Source of the DNA: DASQUK01 sp046723645
Lineage (GTDB): Bacteria > Actinomycetota > Acidimicrobiia > Acidimicrobiales > VFJN01
DNA: 11,701 nt
Reading direction: 5' to 3'
Assembly (NCBI GenBank): GCA_046723645.1
Contig: JBKOUY010000103.1
Span: 1-11,701 of the forward strand
Below the pieces are notes generated by a model. It did not search any database and had not been told where the DNA came from. It saw only the letters and a list, made by a program, of their open reading frames with translations. The position numbers and the translations under genes are program-made. Shown in pieces: positions 1 through 7,348 of the stretch. Position 1 is the stretch's first letter. Each line of letters begins with the position of its first letter.

Positions 1-1379
1 CCGAGGTACGACAGGCAATCCGCGATCCAGTCCACGTGCTGCTCGATGGCCATGACCATGTTGCTCAGGACCGAGGGGCTGCCCGGTCCCGTGAGGATGA
101 AGAGGTTGGGGAAGCCCGCCGTCGCGATCCCGAGGTACGTCCGGGGGCCGGCGGACCACTTGTCGCTCAGCGGCCAGTCCCCCCGGCCCCGGATGTCGAC
201 GCGCAGCAGCGGGCCGGTCATGGCGTCGAATCCGGTGGCGAAGACGATGCAGTCCAGCTCGTGGACGCCGCCGGTGGTGCGGATACCGGTGGGGACGATC
301 TCGCTGATCGGCGTCTGCCGCAGGTCGACCAGCGTGACGTTGTCACGGTTGAAGGTCTCGAAGTAGCCGGTGTCGAGGCAGGGACGCTTGGTGGCGAAGG
401 GATGGTCGGTCGGCGTGAGCACTCGGGCGACGTCCGTGTCCTCGACGATCTCGCGGATCTTCGAGCGGATGAACTCGGCGGCGGTGTCGTTGGCGGCCTG
501 GTCGAGGATGAGGTCGCGGAACGTCGTCGTCATCGACATCAGGCCGCCGCGGGCCCAGGCCGCCTCGTAGCGACGCTGTCGCTCGGCGGGTTCGACCTCC
601 AGGGCCAACTCCGTCGGGGCGGACACCGCGATGGCGGAGAAGGACGCGCGGGCCGCGTCGCGCAGCGCCCCGTAGCCGGCCTTCACCTCCGCCTGCGTGT
701 CGGCGGCGAGCGGCTCGTTCCGGGCGGGGAGGCTGAAGTTCGGGGTGCGCTGGAAGACGACCACGTGCGACGCCTGCTGGGCGATCACCGGGATCGACTG
801 GATGCCCGACGAGCCGGTGCCGACGACGCCGACCCGCTTCCCGCTGAAGTCCACGCCCGCCTGGGGCCACTGGCCCGTGTGGTACCAGTCGCCCTCGAAG
901 CGGTTCAGGCCCCGGATGTCGGGCGTGGTGGCGGCGGAGAGGCAGCCGGTCGCCATGATGCAGAACCGCGCCGACACGTCGTCGCCCTGGTCGGTCGTGA
1001 CCCGCCACCGCCCCAGGGCCTCGTCGAAGACGGCGGCGGTCACCCGGGTGTCGAACTGGATGTCGCGGCGGAGGTCGAACCGGTCGGCGACGTGGTTGAT
1101 GTACCGAAGGATCTCGGGCTGGGGCGCATACCGCTCGCTCCAGTCCCACTCCTGCTCGAGCTGCCGCGAGAAGGAGTAGGAGTACTCGAGGCTCTCGACG
1201 TCGCAGCGGGCGCCCGGGTAGCGGTTCCAGTACCACGTGCCGCCGACGCCCGAACCGGCCTCGTACACCCGGGCCGACAGCCCGAGGCCCCGCAGCCGAT
1301 GGAGCGCGTACAGCCCGCCGAACCCGGCCCCAACCACCACGACGTCGAGGCTGCGCGATTGGTCCGTGGGTGTGTTCAT
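1..1379 (-). CDS. Baeyer-Villiger-type flavin-containing monooxygenase (3' end beyond window)
   Basis: This is the N-terminal 459 codons of a flavoprotein of the cyclohexanone/steroid monooxygenase family. These cytosolic enzymes use FAD, NADPH and O2 to turn ketones into esters or lactones. Seen in the sequence: an FAD Rossmann motif GAGFGG at residues 17-22; the family-typical GGTWYWNRYPGARCD segment at 46-60; the Baeyer-Villiger fingerprint FxGxxxHxxxW, read as FEGDWYHTGQW at 161-171; a second, NADPH-binding GTGSSG at 187-192; and an ATG motif at 143-145. The frame is open to the left edge. Family members are usually somewhat over 500 residues, so the C-terminus is missing here. The ATG overlaps the stop of the upstream dehydrogenase gene by 4 bp (ATGA), indicating translational coupling. 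About 5 of the first 60 codons end in A or T, typical of strong high-GC coding bias. The class assignment is firm; the substrate is unknown. Confidence 0.93.
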   Translation of the reverse strand, partial: MNTPTDQSRSLDVVVVGAGFGGLYALHRLRGLGLSARVYEAGSGVGGTWYWNRYPGARCDVESLEYSYSFSRQLEQEWDWSERYAPQPEILRYINHVADRFDLRRDIQFDTRVTAAVFDEALGRWRVTTDQGDDVSARFCIMATGCLSAATTPDIRGLNRFEGDWYHTGQWPQAGVDFSGKRVGVVGTGSSGIQSIPVIAQQASHVVVFQRTPNFSLPARNEPLAADTQAEVKAGYGALRDAARASFSAIAVSAPTELALEVEPAERQRRYEAAWARGGLMSMTTTFRDLILDQAANDTAAEFIRSKIREIVEDTDVARVLTPTDHPFATKRPCLDTGYFETFNRDNVTLVDLRQTPISEIVPTGIRTTGGVHELDCIVFATGFDAMTGPLLRVDIRGRGDWPLSDKWSAGPRTYLGIATAGFPNLFILTGPGSPSVLSNMVMAIEQHVDWIADCLSYL

Positions 1380-2158
1380 CGGGGGGCCTCCGCGTTGGTC
1401 GGGACCGTGTTGGCGGGCGCAAGGAACTCGGCGATGTCGATCGGGCTGCGCAGGGACACCCCACCGTCGGCCACGAGCACCTGTCCCGTCACCCAGCGCA
1501 GCTGGGCCAGGGCCACGGCCGCGGCGGCGACGTCCTCGGCGCTGCCGACCGACCCCAGGGGCGTGCGGGCTGTCAGGGCCGTGCGGTAGCCGGGAACGGC
1601 GTCGGTTCGCGCGAAGAGCGGCGTGTCGGTCGTGCCCGGGGCGATCACGTTGACCCTGATCCCCTGGGACCCGAGCTCGGCCGCGGCGATGCGGGCGAGC
1701 TGGACCACGCCGGCCTTCGAGCTGTTGTAGTGCGCCATGTTGCGATCGGCGAGGAACCCGGACACCGAGCCCGTGATCACGATGGACCCGCCCGTCCCGG
1801 ATGCGACCATCGCGCGGGCGCACTCCCGGAGGCAGAGGAACGTGCCGCGGAGGTTGACGTCATGGGTTCGATCCCACTCCTCGGCGGTCATGGCGAGCAG
1901 GGGCGCCAGCCCGCCGACCCCGGCGTTCAGGAACGCGAGGTCGAGGCCGGCGAGCCGCTCGGTGGCGGCGGCGACGCCCTCCACCACCGCCTTCTCGTCG
2001 GCGACGTCGCAGACCAGCGCCACGTCGCCGTCGCCGTCGCGCGCCTCGAGGTCGAGAACGGCGACCCGGCTGCCGGCGTCGCGGAGCTGGCGGACGATCG
2101 CCTGTCCGATCCCCCTGGATCCACCCGTGACCAGCGCCGCGGTGCCCTCGACCGACAT
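1376..2158 (-). CDS. Short-chain dehydrogenase/reductase (SDR, classical type)
   Basis: A 260-residue classical SDR, predicted to be a soluble NAD(P)-dependent alcohol dehydrogenase or ketoreductase. Visible motifs: the cofactor glycine motif TGGSRGIG at 11-18; an acidic residue (D36) at the end of the second strand, which by family knowledge favours NAD(H) over NADP(H); NAG at 78-80; N102 in VNLRGTF; catalytic Ser, probably S131 in ITGSVSG; Y144 and K148 of YNSSK; and PGTTDTP at 174-180 after the active site. The usual C-terminal VADGG box at 229-233 is followed by about 27 more residues, a slightly long tail. It starts 13 bp after the stop of the SnoaL-like gene, and its stop overlaps the monooxygenase start. 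The likely role is oxidising an alcohol to the ketone used by that monooxygenase. This is inferred from position only. Confidence 0.93.
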   Translation of the reverse strand: MSVEGTAALVTGGSRGIGQAIVRQLRDAGSRVAVLDLEARDGDGDVALVCDVADEKAVVEGVAAATERLAGLDLAFLNAGVGGLAPLLAMTAEEWDRTHDVNLRGTFLCLRECARAMVASGTGGSIVITGSVSGFLADRNMAHYNSSKAGVVQLARIAAAELGSQGIRVNVIAPGTTDTPLFARTDAVPGYRTALTARTPLGSVGSAEDVAAAAVALAQLRWVTGQVLVADGGVSLRSPIDIAEFLAPANTVPTNAEAPR

Positions 2159-2171
2159 GGCGGCGCCGCCG

Positions 2172-2579
2172 TCAGCCGCCGAGGTCGACGTCGAGGATCG
2201 CCTTGCGCCGCTTGAAGCGCCAGCCGTCGGGCGTGCGGACCAGCTCGTCCTCGTAGCGGCCGGTCGTGCCGATGCCCACGCGGTCGCGGGCCTGGCTCCG
2301 GTTGGCGATGATCACCGTGCAGCGCTGGGTGGCGCGGTCGCCGTCGACCTCGATGATGGGGTCGGTGGTGATGTGGACGAACCCGTAGCCGGTGGCCTGG
2401 GACATCTTGATCAGGGCGTCGCGGCCGGCGATCGGCGCACCCCCGTACTCCATCACACCGTCGGGCGTGAACGTGTCGGCCCACGCCTCGGAGTCGACGT
2501 CGTCGAAGGCCCGGTTGTAGCGGGCCGTGAGCTCCCTGATGGCCAGGTGGTCGAGCACCCGTTCCACTGCGTTTGACAT
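2172..2579 (-). CDS. SnoaL-like / NTF2-fold protein (SnoaL_4 type)
   Basis: A 135-residue single-domain protein of the nuclear transport factor 2 / SnoaL_4 fold, whose cone-shaped pocket is used by hydroxylating, isomerising and dehydrating accessory enzymes. Typical features are visible: an N-terminal helix IRELTARYNRAFDD (14-27), W33, the TFTPDGV turn (36-42), H69 followed by TTDPIIEVDGDRA, and a final strand pair around W120. The frame is open much further upstream, but the start at 2579 is chosen because a GGAGGA ribosome binding site lies about 5 nt before it and because the family homology begins there. It is the first gene of a tight operon with a dehydrogenase and a Baeyer-Villiger monooxygenase, so it probably acts on the same small hydrophobic substrate. 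I cannot say from sequence whether it is catalytic; no unambiguous catalytic set is recognisable. Confidence 0.88.
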   Translation of the reverse strand: MSNAVERVLDHLAIRELTARYNRAFDDVDSEAWADTFTPDGVMEYGGAPIAGRDALIKMSQATGYGFVHITTDPIIEVDGDRATQRCTVIIANRSQARDRVGIGTTGRYEDELVRTPDGWRFKRRKAILDVDLGG

Positions 2580-2603
2580 CGCTCCTCCGGTGGCCGGCTG
2601 GGC

Positions 2604-2634
2604 CAAAACTGTACTCTGTATCATTATTCTGATG
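2604..2634 (-). promoter_or_regulatory. AT-rich promoter/operator candidate of the SnoaL-SDR-monooxygenase operon
   Basis: These 31 bases contain 21 A/T inside a window that is otherwise very GC-rich. They lie 25-55 bp upstream of the SnoaL-like start and overlap the stop codon of the cyclase gene. On the minus strand they hold several -10-like hexamers (for example TACAGT and GATACA) and a small inverted repeat TAC-AGA-GTA, which could be an operator half-site pair. No clear -35 box is seen. The strand bias in base content and the position argue for a real promoter, but the exact elements are not assignable by eye. Confidence 0.45.
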
Positions 2635-5371
2635 GGTCGGTGTCCCTGAGGCCGAGGGACAGGGCGTCCGATACCGACATGGCCGCGGCCCGGGCGCGAT
2701 CGGTCGCGTCGACACCGCCGCCAGCCTCGCCGTAGCGACGGAGGTACTGCGAATAGAGCGCGAGGTCGACGGGCGTGCGGACGCCGGACGTCATGATCGC
2801 GTTCCCGGCGTAGTCGAGGAGGACCCCGGCGGCGTCGCGATCGCCGCGCAGGAGCGCGAGTGCGGCCAACACGACGACGACCGAGGTCATGACGCCCGGG
2901 GTGGCCGGCACGGCGTTGTCCTCGAGCAGGTCCCGCAGGAAGTCGAGCGCCTCGGCGTGCCGGCCTGCCTGGCCCAGCTCGAGGGCGTAGGGCAGCGACG
3001 TGTACAGGGCCCACGCCCACAAACCACTCTGCTCGTAGGAGTGCGACCGTTCGAGGACGTCGGTGGCGACGGCCAAGGCCCCGTCGTGCTCACCCCTGAG
3101 GTGCCGCACGCCGGCCAGGAGCGCCAGGCACACGATCGACATGTCCCCTCCCGGCACGACGTCGACCGATCCCTGCTCCAGCGCAGTGACCGCGCCGTCG
3201 AGGTCCTCGAGGAGCACGCGCGCCTGACCCACCCAGAACCACGCCAGGCCCCGGCTCAACGGCTCCGGGGCGAGCTCCACGGCCCGCCGGCCCACCCGCT
3301 CGGCGGCGGCGGCGTCGCTCGCGTCCTTGCTGAAGAAGCCGCGGAGGCCATGGTTGAGGCACAGCAGGCCGTTCGCCAGCGATGACCACACGCCCGGTCG
3401 CTCGTCGGCCGCGACCGCCCGCCGGGCGAGCTCCCCGTCGCCGGCCTCGATGGCGAGCACCGCAACGTGGGCGGCGACGGCGAGGACGCGAACCCGGTGC
3501 TCGGGGACGAGGTCGTCGAGCCCGTCCATCGCCGCGGCGAGCCACCGCCGCCCCTCCTGGACGTCTCCGATCCAGACGCGATTCATGGTGCTGGCCAAAC
3601 GGCCGACGAGGTCCCACCGGTCCTGAAGCCCGGACCAGGTGAGCGCGGCCCGCAGGTTGTGCTGCTCGCCGCGGACCACGCCGTCGGGATCGAGGTACGT
3701 GAGCTCGGGCGGGATCGCCTCCGCCCAGGCGAGGAAGTGATCGCGGTGACGGTCGCGGACGCGCCGCTCCTCGCCCGCCTCGGCGAGCCGCGCCTCCGCG
3801 TAGGCCCGCACGGTCTCGAGCATGCGGTACCGCCTGTCGGTGCCAACGTCCTCGGTGACGATCAGCGACTTACGGACCAGCGACAGGACCGGCTCGAACC
3901 CCGCCGGCTCCCCGGTCACGGCGACTGCGGCACGCGGCGTGAAGTTCCCGGGGAACACCGAGAGCCGCCGGAAGACCGTCCGCTCGTCGTCCGTGAGCAG
4001 GGCGTGGCTCCAGTCCAGCGCCCCCTGGAGCGATCGCTGGCGGTCGGGCTGGCGGCGGCCGCCCGCGAACAGGTGCAGCCGGTCGCCGAGGCGCTCGACG
4101 AGCTGGTGTGGAGAGAACTGGGGGATCTGCGCCGCTGCGAGCTCGATGGCCAGGGGGATGCCGTCGAGCCGCCGGCAGATCTCGGCGACGTCGGCGACGT
4201 CGTGTGCGGACAGAACGAAGTCCGGTCGCACGGCGGCGGCGCGTTCACAAAACAGCTGGACGGCGTCCGAGATCTCGGACAGGTCGCCGTCGGGCAGGGG
4301 GAACGGCATAACCGGGTGGACCTGCTCGCCCGGCACGTCCAGCACCTCGCGGCTCGTGGCCAGCACGGTCACCGCCGGGCACCGTTCGAGGATCTCGTCG
4401 ACGAGCGCGGCGGTGGGGTCGATGACGTGCTCGCAGTTGTCGATGACCAGCAGGACCTCGCGCGTCGACAGGAAGTCGATGAGCTCGCTCGCCGGTCGGC
4501 CTGCCCCCGTTCCCAGTGACATGCGGGCAAACCCGACGGCGGTCGCCACGGCACCGGCAACCACGTCGGGGTCGGAGACCGGTGCGAGATCGGCGAAGAA
4601 GACGCCGTCGGGGAACCGCTCGGGCAGGCCCGATGCCGCCTTGATCGCGAGCCGTGTCTTCCCGGAGCCACCGACCCCGGTCAACGTGACCAGGCGGCAC
4701 ACCTCGAGCTGCTTCCGCACGGCGGCGACGTCGGCATCCCGGCCGACGAAGCGCGTTCGCTCCGCCGGCAGATTCTGCCGGACGGGCAGCGTGCGAAGCG
4801 GGGGGAACTCGGCGGCCAGGTTGCGATGGGCCAGCTGATAGACCCGTTCGGCACGGGCCACGTCCCGGAGTCGGTGCAGCCCGAGGTCGGTGCGGACGAT
4901 CTCGTCCGTCAAACCCGCCAGGAGCGCCTCGGTCGATTCCGAGCACACGGTCTGTCCGGGATGGGCCGCGGCGCGCAACCGGGCGCAACGGTTGGGCGGG
5001 GCGCCGTAGTAGTCGCCATCCCGCAACTCGACGTCGCCGGTGTAGATCGCGGCCCGGACGCGGACGGCCGCCCCGTCCGGCCAGGGTTCGCTGTCCAGCG
5101 CCCGGTGGATCTCGACTCCGGCCCTGGCGGCCCCGCGGGCATCCGCGAACGCCGAGAAGGTCGAGTCGCCCTCCCCCTTGCTCCGGATGAGCGCGCCACC
5201 CGCCTCGTCAACGCAGGCGCGGATCAGTAACTCGTGCCGTTCCATGACGGCACCGGCGATGTCGGGCCGCTCCTCCCACATCCTCGTTGACCCTGCGACG
5301 TCGGTCATGAGCAACGTGACCGGACCGACTGGCAGAGGCCGGCTCCCGCCCAGGACGCCCTCCTTCTCCAT
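2624..5371 (-). CDS. Class III nucleotide cyclase domain fused to NB-ARC/STAND ATPase and helical repeats, no HTH
   Basis: A signalling protein of 915 residues from the ATG at 5371. Residues about 15-155 form a class III adenylate/guanylate cyclase domain: first metal Asp in TDVAGST (D24), K65 and second metal Asp D69 in KGEGDST, and transition-state Asn/Arg in NRCAR (N127, R131). The residue usually specifying the base, before that Asn, is A/P (GAPPN), so the nucleotide used is uncertain. Residues about 205-490 form an NB-ARC-like STAND ATPase: Walker A GVGGSGKT (232-239), Walker B LLVIDN (307-312), TSRE (339-342) and a GLPL-like GIPLAI (404-409). The remainder is alpha-helical, TPR-like. 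Related mycobacterial proteins end in a LuxR HTH; none is visible here. The frame extends to 5524, but the homology starts near 5371 and the extension overlaps the divergent gene. No clear ribosome binding site precedes 5371, so the start is uncertain. Confidence 0.87.
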   Translation of the reverse strand: MEKEGVLGGSRPLPVGPVTLLMTDVAGSTRMWEERPDIAGAVMERHELLIRACVDEAGGALIRSKGEGDSTFSAFADARGAARAGVEIHRALDSEPWPDGAAVRVRAAIYTGDVELRDGDYYGAPPNRCARLRAAAHPGQTVCSESTEALLAGLTDEIVRTDLGLHRLRDVARAERVYQLAHRNLAAEFPPLRTLPVRQNLPAERTRFVGRDADVAAVRKQLEVCRLVTLTGVGGSGKTRLAIKAASGLPERFPDGVFFADLAPVSDPDVVAGAVATAVGFARMSLGTGAGRPASELIDFLSTREVLLVIDNCEHVIDPTAALVDEILERCPAVTVLATSREVLDVPGEQVHPVMPFPLPDGDLSEISDAVQLFCERAAAVRPDFVLSAHDVADVAEICRRLDGIPLAIELAAAQIPQFSPHQLVERLGDRLHLFAGGRRQPDRQRSLQGALDWSHALLTDDERTVFRRLSVFPGNFTPRAAVAVTGEPAGFEPVLSLVRKSLIVTEDVGTDRRYRMLETVRAYAEARLAEAGEERRVRDRHRDHFLAWAEAIPPELTYLDPDGVVRGEQHNLRAALTWSGLQDRWDLVGRLASTMNRVWIGDVQEGRRWLAAAMDGLDDLVPEHRVRVLAVAAHVAVLAIEAGDGELARRAVAADERPGVWSSLANGLLCLNHGLRGFFSKDASDAAAAERVGRRAVELAPEPLSRGLAWFWVGQARVLLEDLDGAVTALEQGSVDVVPGGDMSIVCLALLAGVRHLRGEHDGALAVATDVLERSHSYEQSGLWAWALYTSLPYALELGQAGRHAEALDFLRDLLEDNAVPATPGVMTSVVVVLAALALLRGDRDAAGVLLDYAGNAIMTSGVRTPVDLALYSQYLRRYGEAGGGVDATDRARAAAMSVSDALSLGLRDTDPSE
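2641..2661. repeat. Perfect 7-bp inverted repeat at the 3' end of the cyclase gene
   Basis: TGTCCCT (2641-2647) and AGGGACA (2655-2661) are exact reverse complements separated by 7 nt. They lie within the last codons of the cyclase gene, about 15 bp before its TAA stop. On the transcript this would fold into a hairpin followed by the AT-rich spacer. It could attenuate or terminate cyclase transcription, or stabilise the 3' end. There is no run of U, and the repeat is constrained by coding, so a function is not established. Confidence 0.3.
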
Positions 5372-5545
5372 CCGGGCAACGCGTGCCCGGGTCGCGCCCA
5401 AACGGTATCCGCCGGGATGGGGGGCCGGGGGTGCGGGGTACGGCGACGCGACTGACAACCCGATGTCGAACTCGGCCCGTCCGCTCCGACCTACGGGTAG
5501 TGAGCATCGATCGGGATGCGGCATAGCGAACGACGAGGAGGAACG

Positions 5546-6190
5546 ATGCCCAAGCTACGGGTCCACCAGTTTGCGATCTCGCTCGACGGTTACGGCGCCG
5601 GCCCTGACCAGAGCACCGACAACCCGCTGGGCGTTGGCGGCGAGCGCCTCCACGACTGGGCCGTCGCCACCCGCTCGTTCCGCCGGGTGCACGGCGGGGA
5701 GGGTGGCGACGAGGGCCTGGACGACCAGTTCGTGGCGAGAGCCGACGCCGGCATCGCGGCCACGATCATGGGCCGCAACATGTTCGGCCCGATCCGAGGG
5801 CCCTGGGGCGACGACCAATGGACCGGCTGGTGGGGTGACGATCCGCCCTTCCACCACCCGGTGTTCGTCCTCACCCACCACCCCCGCCCACCGATCACGA
5901 TGCAGGGGGGCACCACGTTCCACTTCGTCGACGACGGCATCGAGGCGGCCCTCCAGCGAGCGTTCGAGGCCGCCGACGGCAACGACGTCAGGCTGGGGGG
6001 CGGCCCCGCCACCATCCAGCAGTACCTGCGGGCCGGGCTGATCGACGAGCTCCACCTCGCGATCGTGCCGATCCTTCTCGGCGGGGGCGAGCGGCTCTTC
6101 GAGCACCTCGACGGCGGAGCCGAAGGCTACGAGTGCGCCGAGTTCGTCAACTCCGGTTCGGTGGCCCACGTCCGCCTCGTCAAGGTCTAG
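5546..6190 (+). CDS. Dihydrofolate-reductase-fold / RibD C-terminal domain protein
   Basis: A 214-residue soluble protein of the RibD_C (DHFR-like) family, often annotated as dihydrofolate reductase family protein. Members bind NADPH and reduce diverse substrates; few have known ones. The sequence shows the N-terminal strand and loop SLDGYGAGP (12-20), MGRNMF (75-80), FVLTHHPRP (107-115) and the long family signature from VRLGGGPATIQQYL (148-161) through LIDELHLAIVPILLGGGERLF (165-185). An upstream ATG at 5516 is in frame, but the one at 5546 is chosen because a GAGGAGG ribosome binding site lies 5-6 nt before it and the fold begins there. It is divergent from the cyclase-STAND gene across about 170 bp, in which I cannot assign a promoter with confidence. 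It is convergent with the MDR gene. A true folate role is unlikely given the family's usual behaviour. Confidence 0.9.
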   Translation: MPKLRVHQFAISLDGYGAGPDQSTDNPLGVGGERLHDWAVATRSFRRVHGGEGGDEGLDDQFVARADAGIAATIMGRNMFGPIRGPWGDDQWTGWWGDDPPFHHPVFVLTHHPRPPITMQGGTTFHFVDDGIEAALQRAFEAADGNDVRLGGGPATIQQYLRAGLIDELHLAIVPILLGGGERLFEHLDGGAEGYECAEFVNSGSVAHVRLVKV

Positions 6191-6263
6191 CCGGCTCGGC
6201 GGACGGTCGGTGCAGGGGGTACCGCAACCGGCGTCCAGAAGCACCGGGATCCGTCACATCCGA

Positions 6264-6281
6264 GCGCCGGAACGCCGGCGC
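6264..6281. terminator. GC-rich hairpin between convergent genes (possible bidirectional terminator)
   Basis: GCGCCGG (6264-6270) and CCGGCGC (6275-6281) pair perfectly over 7 bp around a 4-nt loop, in the 110-bp gap between the stops of the DHFR-like gene (6190) and the MDR gene (6301). Neither side has a T tract. Hairpins without U tails are common ends in high-GC actinobacteria, but GC-rich DNA makes such repeats by chance as well. Confidence 0.4.
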
Positions 6282-6300
6282 CGGACGTCGGGCGCCCGTG

Positions 6301-7221
6301 TCACGGGATGAGGACGATCTTGCCGAGGGTGTGGCGCCGCTCCAGCTCGCGATACGCCTCCCGCACCTCGGCGAGCGGATAGGTGCGGGCGATCGGCACG
6401 TCCAGGCGGCCGGCGTCGATGAGCCCCGCAAGTTCGGCGAGCACCTCGGCGCGGGCACCGACCATGTTGCCGTCGGTCTTGACCCCGTACCGCTGGGCGG
6501 CGGCCCAGTCGGCGATCGTGTCGATGCGTTCGGGGACGATGCCGAGCGAGATGGCGACGTCGACGTAGCCGCCTCCGAACGTGTCGATGAACGCGTCCGT
6601 ACGCCCGCCGGCGGCGTCATGGATGTGTTGCTCGACGCCGTCGCCGTACTCCACCGGCACGACGCCGTGGTCGCGGAGCCAGGCGTGGTGGGGCGGGCTC
6701 GCGAGCCCGAGCACCGTCGCACCCGCGAGCCGGGCCAGTTGCACGGCGATGGTCCCCACCCCACCGGCCGCCCCGGACACCACGACGGTGTCCTCCCGGC
6801 CGGGAGCCACGGCGTGCACCGCGGCGTAGGCGGTCGACCCGGCGACGAAGAGCGCGCCTGCCACCTCCCACGGCACCCCGGGAGGTCGGATCGTGAGGTG
6901 GTCGGCATCGATGGTGACGAGCTCGGCCTGGCTGGCCCGGTCGTGCGTGAAGCCGATCACCTCGTCGCCGACCGCCACCGCCGTGACGCCGCCGCCGACC
7001 TCGTCGATCACCCCGGCAAGGTCGCTGCCCTGCCCCGACGGGAACGTCGCCGGCCATCGCTCGTGCAGCAGCCCGGCGCGGATGGCGGCCTCGCCCGGGT
7101 TGATCCCTGCGGCCATGACGCGGACGACCACCTGTCCGGGGCCGGGGACGGGACGGGGAACGTCGACCACCTCCAACACGTCGACGTCGCCGTAGCGGTC
7201 GAACCTGACGGCCTGGGGCAT
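6301..7221 (-). CDS. Zinc-free MDR oxidoreductase, NADP-dependent quinone reductase-like
   Basis: A 306-residue medium-chain dehydrogenase/reductase of the quinone oxidoreductase / zeta-crystallin type, expected to transfer hydride from NADPH to quinones or enals in the cytosol. Visible: the N-terminal GroES-like barrel with AAGINPGEAAIRAG (37-50) and GQGSDLAGVIDEVG (63-76); the nucleotide-binding GAAGGVG (150-156) followed by AVQLARLAGATVLG; and the C-terminal helix and strand ending in TLGKIVLIP (298-306). The catalytic-zinc Cys/His set of alcohol dehydrogenases is absent, as expected for this group. The frame runs upstream to 7428, but the ATG at 7221 has an AGGAGGAGG ribosome binding site 6 nt upstream and matches where the family begins. 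It is divergent from the AMIN-like gene. A nested palindrome falls in its 5' leader, suggesting regulation there. Confidence 0.93.
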   Translation of the reverse strand: MPQAVRFDRYGDVDVLEVVDVPRPVPGPGQVVVRVMAAGINPGEAAIRAGLLHERWPATFPSGQGSDLAGVIDEVGGGVTAVAVGDEVIGFTHDRASQAELVTIDADHLTIRPPGVPWEVAGALFVAGSTAYAAVHAVAPGREDTVVVSGAAGGVGTIAVQLARLAGATVLGLASPPHHAWLRDHGVVPVEYGDGVEQHIHDAAGGRTDAFIDTFGGGYVDVAISLGIVPERIDTIADWAAAQRYGVKTDGNMVGARAEVLAELAGLIDAGRLDVPIARTYPLAEVREAYRELERRHTLGKIVLIP

Positions 7222-7240
7222 GACGCGCCTCCTCCTCTGT

Positions 7241-7268
7241 ACGGGATCTCCGAGGAGATTCTTCCCGT
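7241..7268. promoter_or_regulatory. Nested palindrome between divergent MDR and AMIN-like genes
   Basis: ATCTCC-GA-GGAGAT (7246-7259) is an inverted repeat with perfect 6-bp arms. It is flanked by a second inverted pair, ACGGG (7241-7245) and CCCGT (7264-7268), offset by 4 unpaired bases on one side. The unit lies 20-47 bp upstream of the MDR start and about 80 bp upstream of the AMIN-like start. It could be an operator for a dimeric repressor. In the MDR transcript it would instead form a leader hairpin immediately before the ribosome binding site. No adjacent regulator gene is present to help decide. Confidence 0.45.
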
Positions 7269-7348
7269 GGCGGTCCACCGGTCGCGCCGCAGGGGCGTCA
7301 GTACGGGTGGCGTCCCTGGCGGATGGGACGGGCGAGGAGGTTGTGGCG

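Noticed and set aside
36..1589. Long plus-strand open frame of 517 codons opposite the monooxygenase and dehydrogenase genes
   Set aside because: It is antisense to two clearly recognisable enzymes, has Arg/Gly/Asp/Val-rich composition typical of high-GC shadow frames and no motif.
2580..3020. Upstream extension of the SnoaL-like frame
   Set aside because: The extension overlaps the end of the cyclase gene in another frame and is Arg/Pro-rich. The ATG at 2579 with GGAGGA upstream is clearly better.
3467..4519. Plus-strand open frame of 350 codons opposite the cyclase-STAND gene
   Set aside because: Antisense shadow of the ATPase region, with no ribosome binding site or recognisable domain.
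5372..5524. 51-residue N-terminal extension of the cyclase-STAND protein
   Set aside because: Proline-rich, unlike the family, and overlapping the divergent gene's upstream region. The ATG at 5371 lies just before the cyclase domain.
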